From: CAYZED01 sp964477445
Lineage (GTDB): Bacteria; Bacillota; Clostridia; Lutisporales; Lutisporaceae
DNA: 64,000 nt
Assembly (NCBI GenBank): GCA_964477445.1
Contig: CAYZED010000005.1
Span: forward strand, 1-64,000
Direction: 5' to 3'
Shown: positions 16,570-26,740 of the stretch, in pieces
Numbering within the stretch: the stretch's first letter is position 1
How the letters are laid out: each line of letters opens with the position of its first letter
Notes under the pieces: generated by a model
What the model saw: only the letters and a program-made list of their open reading frames with translations
What the model was told of the DNA's origin: nothing
The model's database searches: none
Position numbers and translations under genes: made by a program

Positions 16570-17400
16570 ATGAACAAAATTAGCGATGAATGTAACACGA
16601 AATACCCCTTGGTTTTAATACACGGTACAGGTTTTCGAGATAGAAAACACCTTAATTATTGGGGTAGAATACCGAAGGTCTTAATTGATCGCGGTTGTTT
16701 AATATTTTATGGACAACAAGATAGTTGGGCCACAATAGAAAATAATGCAGCGATTATTAAAAATAATATTGAAAAAATAATTGCAGAAACTAGTGCTGAG
16801 AAAGTCAATCTAATTGCGCACTCTAAGGGTGGACTTGAAGCAAGATATCTAATTTCAAGCCTTCAAATGTCAGACAAAATTGCGAGTTTAACAACTATTG
16901 CAACTCCACATCATGGCTCAAAAACAATGGATTTAATTTGCAAATTACCAAGATTTCTATTTAGTTTAGTTTCAGTATTTGCCAACCTATGGTTTAGAAT
17001 AATTGGTGACTCAAAGCCCGATTTTCATAGTGCATGCAGACAGTTTACTACATATTTTGCAGAAAAATTTAACGCTGAAAATCCAGACGTTGAGGGCGTT
17101 CACTATCAGAGTTATGCGGCAGTAATGAAGAATTCTTTTAGTGATATGTTTATGTTTATACCGCATTTTGTGGTCAATCTTATTGAAGGTGAAAATGATG
17201 GACTGGTAACACTTAAAGCCGCTGAGTGGACAAACTTTAAGAGTGTTTTAAGAGGTTCAACAAATCGTGGGATTTCGCATGCTGATGAAGTTGATGTAAG
17301 AAGAATGAGGCTTTCTAGAACGAAATCATTGGAACATGTCAATGATATATGTGATATTTACATTCAGATTGTCAAAGAATTAAAATGTTTGGGTTATTAA
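16570..17400 (+). CDS. Lipase/esterase, alpha/beta hydrolase
   Basis: A soluble hydrolase of about 276 residues. It has the oxyanion region VLIHGTGFRDR, the nucleophile elbow AHSKGG (Ser), the acid ENDGLV (Asp) and the histidine GISHAD, in the order of triacylglycerol lipases of the Bacillus/Pseudomonas type. The NYWGRIP segment and the TPHHGSK loop are typical of that family. GGAGGTG at 16551 fits ATG 16570 better than the ATG at 16549, though spacing is long (13) and GTG 16555 is also possible. No signal peptide, so it is probably cytoplasmic. The next gene is a membrane-anchored paralogue with the same motifs. Confidence 0.82.
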   Translation: MNKISDECNTKYPLVLIHGTGFRDRKHLNYWGRIPKVLIDRGCLIFYGQQDSWATIENNAAIIKNNIEKIIAETSAEKVNLIAHSKGGLEARYLISSLQMSDKIASLTTIATPHHGSKTMDLICKLPRFLFSLVSVFANLWFRIIGDSKPDFHSACRQFTTYFAEKFNAENPDVEGVHYQSYAAVMKNSFSDMFMFIPHFVVNLIEGENDGLVTLKAAEWTNFKSVLRGSTNRGISHADEVDVRRMRLSRTKSLEHVNDICDIYIQIVKELKCLGY

Positions 17401-17459
17401 ACATTTAAGTTAGTAAATTTTTGGTTTACAAATCTTTATATTAAGCAAAGGATTATAAG

Positions 17460-18800
17460 ATGGTACTTTTAAAACGACTAGTAAGCATATTACTAATACT
17501 TTTATTTCTGAACACATTAATTTTACTTAACACCTTAAGACTTGGAATAATTCCCAATATAATTATCTCTATATCGCTATTTTTATATTTTGTTAAATAT
17601 AATTTTGTTCCGATAAAACAAAAAACGAGTGTGAAAAAACTTGCAATAATGATCAATGGCTATGAGTTAATAGTTAATGCCTGCTTGATTTTTGCTTTGC
17701 AAGCGGTTGTATATTTCTATACTTTTATTATTAATAAAGGACTCTTAGTAACGCCATTTTTGATAGCTGTAAGTGTTTTAGTTTCTATACTGGCAGTTTT
17801 GATTTTGCTATGGAACGGGATAATTCGTATATTAGTTACATCTACACAAGTTAGTGCAATTCTAAAAATTTGGCTAATTTTTGCTTGGTGGATTCCGATA
17901 CTTAACGTAATTATTTTGTGGAAATGCGCTCATATAATTCGTAGAGAATACATATTTGAAATATCAAAGATCGAATTAGATAATCAAAGAAAAGAAAACG
18001 AGATCTGTAAAACAAAACATCCTATTTTGCTAGTCCACGGAATATTCTGGAGAGACTGGCAGCTGTTTAACTATTGGGGTAGAATCCCTCGAGCACTAAA
18101 GAAGAACGGAGCGACGATTTACTACGGAAACCAGCACTCGGCGACGTCTATGGAAATATGCGCAAATGAACTAAAAGAACAGGTGCTTGAGATAATTGAA
18201 AAGGAAAATTGCGAGAAAGTAAATATAATTGGTCATTCAAAAGGTGGTCTTGATGCTAGATATATGATTAGTTGCTTAGGTATCGAAAATAAAGTAGCGT
18301 CGTTAACTTCTATAGGCACACCACATAAAGGATGCAAATTTGTTGATCGCTTATTAGGGGTTTTTCCTGATAAATTTGTGCTTGCACTAGCAAAAAAGTA
18401 TAATTCAGCTTATCTAAAATTGGGGGACAAAACTCCTGATTTTTATAGTGGAATATATGACTTAACTACAAGCAAATGCGCAGAATTTAATGAAAAAGTA
18501 CCAAATAAGGATGGTGTCCTTTACCAAAGCATTGCTTCGAAAATGAGCAGTATGTTCAGTGCTGGATTTCCTTTGAATATCGGGTATGCACTAATAAAAC
18601 ACAGTGAGGGAGACAACGATGGTTTTGTTACCGTTGAATCCTCAAAGCATGGGGATTTTTTAGGTTGTTTTTCAACAAAAAGAAAAAGAGGAGTTTCTCA
18701 TGGCGATATGATTGACCTAATGCGCGAGAATATCAATGGGTTTGATGTGTGCGAAGTATATATAGATATTGTTAAAGGATTGAAACTAAAAGGAATGTAA
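17460..18800 (+). CDS. Membrane-anchored lipase paralogue
   Basis: A 446-residue fusion. The first ~170 residues hold four or five membrane segments (LVSILLILLFLNTLILL, LIFALQAVVYFYTFII, FLIAVSVLVSILAVLILLW, IWLIFAWWIPILNVIIL). The remaining ~275 residues are a lipase domain closely related to the neighbour at 16570: ILLVHGIFWRDW, NYWGRIPRAL, GHSKGGLDARYMIS with the nucleophile serine, TPHKGCK, GDNDGFVTV with the acid, and GVSHGD with the histidine. The pair looks like a duplication in which one copy gained or lost the membrane part. The catalytic domain should face the cytoplasm if the last helix ends inside (basic RREY after it), suggesting action on membrane lipids. Confidence 0.82.
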   Translation: MVLLKRLVSILLILLFLNTLILLNTLRLGIIPNIIISISLFLYFVKYNFVPIKQKTSVKKLAIMINGYELIVNACLIFALQAVVYFYTFIINKGLLVTPFLIAVSVLVSILAVLILLWNGIIRILVTSTQVSAILKIWLIFAWWIPILNVIILWKCAHIIRREYIFEISKIELDNQRKENEICKTKHPILLVHGIFWRDWQLFNYWGRIPRALKKNGATIYYGNQHSATSMEICANELKEQVLEIIEKENCEKVNIIGHSKGGLDARYMISCLGIENKVASLTSIGTPHKGCKFVDRLLGVFPDKFVLALAKKYNSAYLKLGDKTPDFYSGIYDLTTSKCAEFNEKVPNKDGVLYQSIASKMSSMFSAGFPLNIGYALIKHSEGDNDGFVTVESSKHGDFLGCFSTKRKRGVSHGDMIDLMRENINGFDVCEVYIDIVKGLKLKGM

Positions 18801-18883
18801 AAAACTATAAGATAGATTATAATATAATTAGTGGAATGTTTTTTAGTCATTTCATATATAGTCTGAATTTCGGGGTGATATTT

Positions 18884-21800
18884 TTGAAAAAAGATTCGAG
18901 TGAAGTTCAAAGATCTAAGAGAATTGTTCAAGATACTAATGCAGGCTATTTTTTTATTGATAAAAATGGGCTTATACAGGATGTAAACCAAGCATGGGTT
19001 AGTTTATATAAATATGACTCTCGAGAGGAAATAATAGGCGAACATTTTTCAGTAATTCAACAGCTAGATGATAGAGCGCAAGCCACAAAATTAGTTGAGG
19101 AAATAATGAAGGGTAACGAAAGTTATTTCAACGGAATTTTCAGCCGAAGATGCAAAGATGGTTCATTAGGTTACCATTCTTTTTCTTCAAAGCCAGTATT
19201 CGAAAATAATGAAGTTGTTGGGATAGAAGGATTTATCATAGATATTACTGAACGACAAATGAATATTGAAGCTCTTCATGTGAGAGAACATCAATTTCAA
19301 AAGGCCGAGATTGTAGCAGGTTTTGGACATTGGGAATTTCGACTAGCAGATCGATTGATTCACGCTTCTAGAGGGGCTTCGAATATATATGGATTAGAGG
19401 GCTCCGAATGGACTTTGGATTTGGTTCAAAAATTGCCACTTCCGGAATATAGACAAATGCTAGATCAAAAATTGCATAGACTGATTAATTATGGAGAACC
19501 ATATAATGTGGAATTTCAAATTTGCAGATTTAACGATAAAAGTATCTTATGGGTGAACTCAATTGCAGAATATGATTCTGAACAAAAAACAGTTTTTGGA
19601 GTATTACATGATATTACAAAAAATAAACAAAACGAATCGTATCTAGAAAAATCTGAAAAAGAGTATAAAGCTCTTTTTACAGAAATGATCGACGCATTTT
19701 CGCTTCATCAAATTGTTTGCGATAAACAAGGGCATCCAATTGATTATAAGTTCATTTCAGTAAATCCAGCTTTTGAAAAAATGACTGGCCTTAAAGCTGA
19801 GGATATTATTGGAAAAAATGTTACTGAAGTTATGCCAGGGATTGAAAAATCATGGATTGATAAATATGGCAGAGTGGCTTTAACAGGGGAGTCTATACAC
19901 TTTGAAAGCTATGCTAAGGATTTGAATAGATATTATGAAGTAAAAGCTTACAGGACAGCGCCTGGAGAGTTTGCTACAGTCTTTGAAGATGTTTCGGGCA
20001 AAAAAAATTCGGAGTTGCTCATTAAACAGAGTGAAGCAAAACTCAAAGCAGTTGTAGCGAATATTTCAGATGTTGTAGCAATAGTCGATCAAAATGGTAT
20101 ATTAAGATATAAAAGTCCAAATGTTGAAAAATATTTCGGTTGGCTTCCAGAAGATCTAGTTGGTTCTTTTAGACTGGGAACAATTCATCCAGATGATATA
20201 GATAGAATTCAAACTGAGTTTTCAAAAATATTACTTGAAGATAATTCAGTAATTTCAGGAGAGTATAGGTATAAATGCAAGGATGGTTCTTATAAAACGA
20301 TAAGGTTGACAGCCGTAAATCTTATAAACAATGAACATATAAATGGAATACTACTTAATTATCACGACATAACGGATCAGAAGTTAATTAGCGAATCATT
20401 AAATGAAAGTCAAAAACAATTACAGAGAGCTATTGATGAAGCGCCAGTGCCTATAATGCTTCATGCTGAAGATGGTGAGGTAATTAAGATTAGTGAAGCT
20501 TGGACTGACATAACGGGATATACTCACGCTGATATCCCAACAACTAAAATATGGTCTGAAAAGGCTTACGGAACAAAGCACGAAGAAGTTTTTAATACTA
20601 TTAGCACTTTATATGAATTAGACAAAAACAAAAAAAATGGAGAATTTACTATAAGTACTAAAGAGGGGAAAACACTAATTTGGGACTTTTATTCTGCATT
20701 AATTGGGAAATTATTTGATGGTCGAAGGTTAGCGATGAGTGTAGCTATTGATGTTACAGAAAGAAAAAATGCTGAGAACAAATTAGAAATTGCAAAAGAG
20801 GCAGCAGAAACTGCAAATCAAGCGAAAAGCGAGTTTCTAGCTAATATGAGCCATGAAATTAGGACACCTTTAAATGGATTAACGGGCATGTTACAACTAT
20901 TACAAATGACGGAATTAACAAAAGAACAAATGGAGTATACACGGATTTCAAAGAGTTCATCAGATTTGCTTTTAAAGGTAATAAATGATATTCTTGATTA
21001 TTCAAAAATAGAATCAGGTAAAGTTAAAATTGAATTGCAACAATTCAGTCTCAAAGTATTTATAAATGAAATCAATATGTTGTTTAAACCTTCTGCACAA
21101 AAAAAGGGGCTAGTTTTGAAAAAATATATTGATAAAAATATACCAGATAGTATAATAGGCGATCCTTTCAGATTGAGACAGATACTATCAAATCTCATCG
21201 GTAATGCTATAAAGTTTACTCAAAAGGGAAGCGTTGTTATTAAAGCAAGAAAAGTTAAGCATACCTCTGATGATGAAATTAAGATAGAGTTTGAAGTGAA
21301 AGATACAGGAATTGGAATTTCCAAGTCTAAAACGTCCGAAATTTTTAATAGTTTTAATCAAGCAGATACATCAACAACCAGAAAGTATGGCGGTACAGGA
21401 CTTGGATTGTCTATATGCAAAGGCTTAGTTGAAAAAATGAAGGGTGAAATATGGGTAGAAAGCGTTGAAGGGGAAGGTAGTAGTTTTTATTTCACTTGTG
21501 TAGTATGTAAATTTGAAGAGGATAATATCACAGTATTAAACCAAATTCAAAGCAGTAAAGAAGTTATTAAGGAAGATTCATATGAAATATTAATTGTTGA
21601 AGATGATGAAATAAGTAGGATTGTAATAGAAAAATTAGCAAATCAGAAAGGTTGGTACACCACTTTGGCAAAAAATGGAGAGGAAGCGGTTGAAATGTAT
21701 CAACGCTTTTCATTTGATGCAATCCTTATGGATGTGCAGATGCCAATTATGGATGGATATAAAGCAACCCAAATTATAAGACAATTAGAGATCAAAAAAA

Positions 21801-21952
21801 GTAACCACACACCAATTATTGCTATGACGGCATATGCATTAAAGGGTGATAGGGAAAAATGTATTGAAGCTGGAATGGATGATTATATGACCAAACCTAT
21901 TGAGGCTAAAGAGTTTCATGCTGTTGTTGATAAATGGGCTAGAAAAAAATAA
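18884..21952 (+). CDS. Hybrid sensor histidine kinase with five PAS domains
   Basis: About 1022 residues, no membrane segment. Five PAS modules come first, by sequence: RIVQDTNAGYFFIDKNG, FGHWEFRLADRLIHAS, EMIDAFSLHQIVCDKQG, NISDVVAIVDQNGILRYKS and EAPVPIMLHAEDGEV. Then HisKA with H657 (NMSHEIRTPLNG), HATPase with GLGLSICKGL, and a receiver with D950 (LMDVQMP) and YMTKP. TTG 18884 is chosen because GGGGTGAT lies just before it; the longer frame from 18836 has no ribosome site. It is the largest of three close paralogues in the window (others at 1 and 4929); the third PAS resembles the first PAS of the 4929 kinase. A radical SAM gene follows 25 bases later on the same strand. Confidence 0.92.
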   Translation: MKKDSSEVQRSKRIVQDTNAGYFFIDKNGLIQDVNQAWVSLYKYDSREEIIGEHFSVIQQLDDRAQATKLVEEIMKGNESYFNGIFSRRCKDGSLGYHSFSSKPVFENNEVVGIEGFIIDITERQMNIEALHVREHQFQKAEIVAGFGHWEFRLADRLIHASRGASNIYGLEGSEWTLDLVQKLPLPEYRQMLDQKLHRLINYGEPYNVEFQICRFNDKSILWVNSIAEYDSEQKTVFGVLHDITKNKQNESYLEKSEKEYKALFTEMIDAFSLHQIVCDKQGHPIDYKFISVNPAFEKMTGLKAEDIIGKNVTEVMPGIEKSWIDKYGRVALTGESIHFESYAKDLNRYYEVKAYRTAPGEFATVFEDVSGKKNSELLIKQSEAKLKAVVANISDVVAIVDQNGILRYKSPNVEKYFGWLPEDLVGSFRLGTIHPDDIDRIQTEFSKILLEDNSVISGEYRYKCKDGSYKTIRLTAVNLINNEHINGILLNYHDITDQKLISESLNESQKQLQRAIDEAPVPIMLHAEDGEVIKISEAWTDITGYTHADIPTTKIWSEKAYGTKHEEVFNTISTLYELDKNKKNGEFTISTKEGKTLIWDFYSALIGKLFDGRRLAMSVAIDVTERKNAENKLEIAKEAAETANQAKSEFLANMSHEIRTPLNGLTGMLQLLQMTELTKEQMEYTRISKSSSDLLLKVINDILDYSKIESGKVKIELQQFSLKVFINEINMLFKPSAQKKGLVLKKYIDKNIPDSIIGDPFRLRQILSNLIGNAIKFTQKGSVVIKARKVKHTSDDEIKIEFEVKDTGIGISKSKTSEIFNSFNQADTSTTRKYGGTGLGLSICKGLVEKMKGEIWVESVEGEGSSFYFTCVVCKFEEDNITVLNQIQSSKEVIKEDSYEILIVEDDEISRIVIEKLANQKGWYTTLAKNGEEAVEMYQRFSFDAILMDVQMPIMDGYKATQIIRQLEIKKSNHTPIIAMTAYALKGDREKCIEAGMDDYMTKPIEAKEFHAVVDKWARKK

Positions 21953-21977
21953 AGATAAGTAATGAGTTGGAGGAAAC

Positions 21978-23102
21978 ATGAAAATTTCAAAAAACGATGC
22001 GTTAATATGGTTCGATTATTTTTCGCAAATGGCTGAGGATGAAGAAATAAATACAAAACATGAAGAAATCATTTATGCTACTTTTGCACAAATTGAGGCA
22101 TCGATTGATCATAGAAATGATATTTTAATGTCCGAAATAAAAAGTTTAAAAACTTTGGAGAATAGGACTTTTTTTGTGGGGGATGAGAGTAAATTCCCGA
22201 AGGGCTGTCGCTCATGTCTTATGGGTAGCGGTTTGAGCGCGATTAGGAAGACAAACAAGTGTAACTTAAAGTGCAAATTTTGTTATAACTATGGGGAACT
22301 AGATGATATTTCTCCTGTAGGAGAAGGAATGTGGGAGATTGGCGGCACGAAATTTTATGAAAAAGATATTGATTTGCTTCTTTCCATTCATAAGAAACCG
22401 ACTGGAATTTCATATGTTTATCTAGAGCCATTTATGGAAATTGAAAAATATTATTCGATGGTTAAGAAATTTAGTGATAAAAAAATCCATCAGCATCTGT
22501 ATACAAATGGAACTTTGGCGACAGAAGAGACTCTAAAAGCACTGGGTGAAGCAGGTCTTAATGAAATACGATTTAATCTTGGTGCGTCTGGATGTTCTGA
22601 CAAAGTCATTGAAAATATAGGAATTGCAAAAAAATACATTGAGAATGTTGGAATTGAAACTCCTATGACTCCTGAACTGTTTAAGGTCTTTTTTGAGAAA
22701 AAACAGGCTATTTTGGACACAAAACTTGATTTTATAAATTGTGCAGAGTTGCATTTGAAAGAGAATAACATATATAATTATTTTGGCGAAAACATGTATA
22801 TTTCCAGACGTGGCTACATATCGCCAATTTGGAGCAGAGAGCTGACTTTGAAATTCATGAAAATTGCAGATGATGAAAACTGGGATTTAGTAGTTCATGA
22901 CTGCTCTAATCATACAAAATTCGCCAGAGATTTAAACTTGAGCAGCAAAGAGGGAATGTGGTTTGGAGCTAGTAATTATGCATGTGAGTTTTCAAAGATT
23001 CCTTATGAAATATTTATACCAATACTAAATGATGAGACTTTTGAGTTTTTGAGTGAGGAAGAATTGCCAGAAGAGTATAGACCGGTATTGATGAGTTACT
23101 AA
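21978..23102 (+). CDS. Radical SAM protein of unknown function
   Basis: A 374-residue protein with a radical SAM core: the cluster motif CNLKCKFCYNYG begins about 90 residues in, preceded by FPKGCRSCLMGSGLSAIRKT. The barrel continues with YLEPFMEIEKYY, HLYTNGTLATEET and LNEIRFNLGASG. The extra CxxC (GCRSC) before the core and two later cysteines (HDCSNH, NYACEF) could hold another metal site. GGAGG precedes ATG 21978. I recognise the family as a widespread group of clostridial proteins without assigned substrate. It follows the five-PAS kinase and meets the flippase operon head-on seven bases after its stop. Confidence 0.8.
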   Translation: MKISKNDALIWFDYFSQMAEDEEINTKHEEIIYATFAQIEASIDHRNDILMSEIKSLKTLENRTFFVGDESKFPKGCRSCLMGSGLSAIRKTNKCNLKCKFCYNYGELDDISPVGEGMWEIGGTKFYEKDIDLLLSIHKKPTGISYVYLEPFMEIEKYYSMVKKFSDKKIHQHLYTNGTLATEETLKALGEAGLNEIRFNLGASGCSDKVIENIGIAKKYIENVGIETPMTPELFKVFFEKKQAILDTKLDFINCAELHLKENNIYNYFGENMYISRRGYISPIWSRELTLKFMKIADDENWDLVVHDCSNHTKFARDLNLSSKEGMWFGASNYACEFSKIPYEIFIPILNDETFEFLSEEELPEEYRPVLMSY

Positions 23103-23109
23103 AAATTGT

Positions 23110-24684
23110 TTATCTGTGAATCACTTTTATCAGTATCCAAATATATGGAATTGCGGCTAATGAGAAGAAAATAAAAATAAAAATAGCTTGCGAAAAAAGG
23201 TTAAGAGGAGCTATTCCAGACCATAGAACATTTCCAAAGAGCAAAATAATTGTAGTTGGAATACTTGCTATAAGAATTCTTAAGAAATACTTAATCTGAT
23301 TTGGCAAATTATATCCTACTTGTTTTTTTAAAACAATCATCATTAAAACGATATTAAATATGGAACTAATGGCGCTACCATAACCAAGGCCGTTAGCTCC
23401 TATTTTTTTAACGAGATAAATATCTAGTAACACATTTAAAATGGACGTACAAAGAATAATAAACATCGGAGTTTTCATTTTACCAATAGCAACATAATAC
23501 CTTATAAAAACATATAGAACACATTGACCTACAATTGCTAGAGCGTATCCGCCTAAAAGTCCAGATGTTATAAAAAGAGATGCTTCGTTGAATTCACCAC
23601 GTTTAAAAAGAAGTGTTAGAATTGGGACTCTTAAGAAAAAAAGGAACAAAGAAATTGGGAAAGACACCATTACAATTATTTTTAGGGCTTTGCCAAAAAC
23701 ACTTTTTAATTCTACTTTAAATCCACTTTCGGATGCTTTCGACATAGAGGGTAAAATAACTGTACTAACTGAAGCTGCAAATACCCAAACCGGAAATTGC
23801 ACTAATCTGTAGGCATAATTTAAACCAGAGATAGTTCCCACTGATAGCTGTGATGCAAGAGAACGTTCAACCATTAGAACAGCCATAGTCGACAACAAAA
23901 CTCCTGCATATGGGAAAAATATCTTCAGTATATCTGTGATATCTTTATTTTCCTCGTCAGTAGGAGAAAAGAAATTAAAAAAGTGATCAGTTTTAAGAAC
24001 TCTTTGGTAAGTACGTTTTGCAGAAAACAACAAAATAACCCACATCGAAAGTATTCCAGAGATAATGCCAAAAGAAATGAAGTAGACACCTTTTTCCATT
24101 TCAAATCCATTAATCATTGGGAAAATAATTCCGAAAATAAAAAATAAATTATAGACAATCGGTATAAAGGCTGGGATTTTAAAGTGATTTTCTGCTTGAA
24201 GAATTGCGTTGCCTATAGTGATTAATGGGAAAACTAACATAGTAGGCAACAAAATTGAATAAAGCTTAGTAGATAGGGCGAGGCTATTATTTGAAAAACC
24301 GCTGCCAAGAAGTCCTATTATTTCGTATCTGAAAACATAAAAAATTAGCACAAGTCCTAGGGATAAAAGCAAAAAGTAAATATGGATATTTTTAACTGCC
24401 TTTTGAAATTGATCGGTTTTTTTCTTGACAACCAATTTTGAAAATATGGGAACGCAAGAAATCCCTATGGAAGCAGCTATTAAACTATTGCCGAAATTTT
24501 CGGGCAAAAAATAAGCTAATACCAATGCATCGGCTTGAGTAGATGTTCCGAGATATGCAGCAAAAACAATATCCTTTAAAAAAGCAATAACTGCCAAAAC
24601 GCAATTAAAAAGAGTTACAACACCTATAAGGTTTGCTAGTCCGAAATTATTAAATTTTATATGTTTCATTAAAAATTTTTTCAA
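23110..24684 (-). CDS. MurJ/MviN-type lipid flippase (MOP superfamily)
   Basis: A 524-residue integral membrane protein with about 14 hydrophobic helices. The N-terminus (VIAFLKDIVFAAYLGTSTQADALVLAYFLPE) is the characteristic MurJ start, with FSNNSLALSTKL and YAYRLVQFPVWVFAASVSTVILP further on. MurJ moves lipid II; relatives in polysaccharide loci move other undecaprenyl-linked sugars. Here the gene is the last of three with a GT4 and a deacetylase, so export of a surface glycan repeat is the likely role. The start is a TTG directly after the deacetylase stop; ATG 24669 is an alternative. Neither has a strong ribosome site, suggesting translational coupling. Confidence 0.85.
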   Translation of the reverse strand: MKKFLMKHIKFNNFGLANLIGVVTLFNCVLAVIAFLKDIVFAAYLGTSTQADALVLAYFLPENFGNSLIAASIGISCVPIFSKLVVKKKTDQFQKAVKNIHIYFLLLSLGLVLIFYVFRYEIIGLLGSGFSNNSLALSTKLYSILLPTMLVFPLITIGNAILQAENHFKIPAFIPIVYNLFFIFGIIFPMINGFEMEKGVYFISFGIISGILSMWVILLFSAKRTYQRVLKTDHFFNFFSPTDEENKDITDILKIFFPYAGVLLSTMAVLMVERSLASQLSVGTISGLNYAYRLVQFPVWVFAASVSTVILPSMSKASESGFKVELKSVFGKALKIIVMVSFPISLFLFFLRVPILTLLFKRGEFNEASLFITSGLLGGYALAIVGQCVLYVFIRYYVAIGKMKTPMFIILCTSILNVLLDIYLVKKIGANGLGYGSAISSIFNIVLMMIVLKKQVGYNLPNQIKYFLRILIASIPTTIILLFGNVLWSGIAPLNLFSQAIFIFIFFSLAAIPYIWILIKVIHR

Positions 24685-25560
24685 TTACTTTAATACCACA
24701 TCTGGGAATTTTTTGTTCTTAAGTAACTCTCCTAGAGGAACAAAATCAAATTGTTTTAAAAGCTTTTCTAATTTATTGCTTGTATGGCGTAAATTCGCAT
24801 AATGAAGCAACCTTATATGAAAAGGTGCAGCTAACCTTGGCTGAGTATCATCAATTTCCCATGGGTGAGCGTATACCATTCCAGATCTGCTTTTATTAAC
24901 TAGCTTAAGAGCGTTTGAAAGTAGCATATAAGGCAATATTCTCAAATAGAAACCTCCAGAAAAGGGGAGTCTAAATGCTCCTATCTTAAGAACTGTAGAT
25001 GGGAATTCAATAATATCTAGTCTTTTGTTGTTAATAATTGGATAAAAAGGCTCGCAATTTGCATTTTTCATGCCGGATAATGGTGTTTCAAAAGGTTGTA
25101 CACTGGAATCGCATTTAAAACCTTCTTCGACTAAAATTTCAAATGCCCATATTGTATTTTTGTTAATAGACCAAGATGAAGCACGATATAAATCTACTTT
25201 GGTTCCAGATATATCTTCTAAGATTTTTTTAGAAGTCCTTATATCTTGACGAAATTCATCAGGTGTTTGCCTAGTAACCATCCTATGCCACATTCCATGT
25301 GAGCCAATTTCATGACCTCTTGCAATAATATCTTTTACTAGATCGGGATGCTTTTCTGCTACACATCCTAAAATAAAAAAAGTTCCTTTTGTATTGCTTT
25401 TATCCATGATATCTAGGATTATCTCAGTATTTTGTTGTACTCTGTCTTCATATTTATCCCACTGACTAGAATCAATATCAAAATCCATAGTTTGGTACCA
25501 ATCTTCAACATCAACAGTAAATGCGTTTTTCACATCTTGTCCTCCATAATTAAATCTCAT
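24685..25560 (-). CDS. Polysaccharide deacetylase, DUF3473 (XrtA/PEP-CTERM-type)
   Basis: A 291-residue NodB-fold enzyme. The catalytic and metal residues are visible: FTVDVEDWYQ (base and metal aspartates), GHEIGSHGMWHR (metal histidines) and YRASSWSI. The C-terminal third (YAHPWEIDDTQPRLAAP) is the DUF3473 extension known from the deacetylase subfamily of exosortase A/PEP-CTERM polysaccharide loci. It removes N- or O-acetyl groups from a glycan. There is no exosortase or PEP-CTERM protein in this window, so the subfamily label describes sequence only. It sits between the GT4 (56 bases) and the flippase (directly abutting). Confidence 0.88.
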   Translation of the reverse strand: MRFNYGGQDVKNAFTVDVEDWYQTMDFDIDSSQWDKYEDRVQQNTEIILDIMDKSNTKGTFFILGCVAEKHPDLVKDIIARGHEIGSHGMWHRMVTRQTPDEFRQDIRTSKKILEDISGTKVDLYRASSWSINKNTIWAFEILVEEGFKCDSSVQPFETPLSGMKNANCEPFYPIINNKRLDIIEFPSTVLKIGAFRLPFSGGFYLRILPYMLLSNALKLVNKSRSGMVYAHPWEIDDTQPRLAAPFHIRLLHYANLRHTSNKLEKLLKQFDFVPLGELLKNKKFPDVVLK

Positions 25561-25615
25561 TCTTTGTAAATTAAAAGTTGCAGTGATGTTTTCAATTTAA
25601 AATTTTATAATAAAT

Positions 25616-26740
25616 TCAACGAATTACCTTTTGATAAACTTGTATAATTTTATTAGCCCAGACTTTACTGCAATGATTATCAAGAATATATTCCCTTGCT
25701 TGTTTACCGATTAAATCAGCTAATTCAGGATTTTGTGTTAATTCTCTTATTTTTTCGGCTAATTGTTTAGAATTTCCTGCCTCAAAACTAATTCCATTAA
25801 TCTTATCAACAATAATCTCACATAACCCTCCAATGTTAGAAGCGATTACGGGTTTGCCGATACTCATACCTTCAAGTGCTGCAATAGGACTACCTTCTAC
25901 AGTGCCATTAACTGGTATTGAAGGAATTATAATTCCTTCAGCACCACTCATATATTCTCCTATTTTGTCATGGCTAATCAAACCTAACATTTTAATTTTA
26001 TTCTCCAGGCAAAGACTTCTTACAAGACCTTTTAAATTGTTTGTTTCTGGTCCATCTCCAGCAATCCACAATTCAATATCTAGATCTTTTAAGTATTGAA
26101 ATGACTCTATCGCAATATTTACTCCTTTTACTGGCACAAATTTGCATGGCACAAGAAAGTATTTCGTTGTTGTTACATTATTTTTTTGTGTGGGAGAAAA
26201 TTCTTTAGAATTTACGGCATTCGAAATCACAGTAATTTTTCCGGGGTCAATTTGGAAATCGTTAACAATGATTGATTTGAGTGTATTGCTAACTGCAATA
26301 ATATGGTCTGCTCGTTTATAAGCAAATTTTTCACATTCTACAATATAATTGAAAAAGTGTTTATCTGAAAGACCTAACATTTTTGCTTCTCTGGAAGTGG
26401 GTCCGTGAACTGTAAGAACTATTGGTTTGTTGAATCGTTTTGCAGTATTTCCAAAAAAAACATCATGAGGGTTAATCAAATCAAAAGTTTTCGTTAGCAT
26501 CTCTCGTTCTCCCAATGCTGCTACCATATTGCCTCTAGATTTAGCGACTTCAATATAAGCTTTGTCCCTGTTGCCAAAGGCTTTTAAGCCTGCGCTTAAA
26601 ATATCAAAAACGCTGACATTTCTTAGGCGAGCTAAAGAAACCTCTTGACCTGCTTGTTTCAATGATTCTTGCAAAGTTAGAATGTGGGAGCTTACTCCAC
26701 CTACTTTAAAAACCAGTGCCGTTCCAATTAAAATATTCAT
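25616..26740 (-). CDS. Glycosyltransferase family 4
   Basis: About 374 residues with the GT-B fold: a glycine-rich N-terminal loop (FKVGGVSSHILTL), the inter-domain region YFLVPCKFVPVKGV and the donor-binding E-x7-E region SPIAALEGMSIGKPVIASNIGG. ATG 26740 has GGAG eight bases upstream and is preferred to the GTG at 26749. It would add a sugar to a lipid-linked or nucleotide-linked glycan in the cytoplasm. First gene of the three-gene minus-strand operon with deacetylase and flippase. No signal peptide or membrane helix. Confidence 0.88.
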   Translation of the reverse strand: MNILIGTALVFKVGGVSSHILTLQESLKQAGQEVSLARLRNVSVFDILSAGLKAFGNRDKAYIEVAKSRGNMVAALGEREMLTKTFDLINPHDVFFGNTAKRFNKPIVLTVHGPTSREAKMLGLSDKHFFNYIVECEKFAYKRADHIIAVSNTLKSIIVNDFQIDPGKITVISNAVNSKEFSPTQKNNVTTTKYFLVPCKFVPVKGVNIAIESFQYLKDLDIELWIAGDGPETNNLKGLVRSLCLENKIKMLGLISHDKIGEYMSGAEGIIIPSIPVNGTVEGSPIAALEGMSIGKPVIASNIGGLCEIIVDKINGISFEAGNSKQLAEKIRELTQNPELADLIGKQAREYILDNHCSKVWANKIIQVYQKVIR

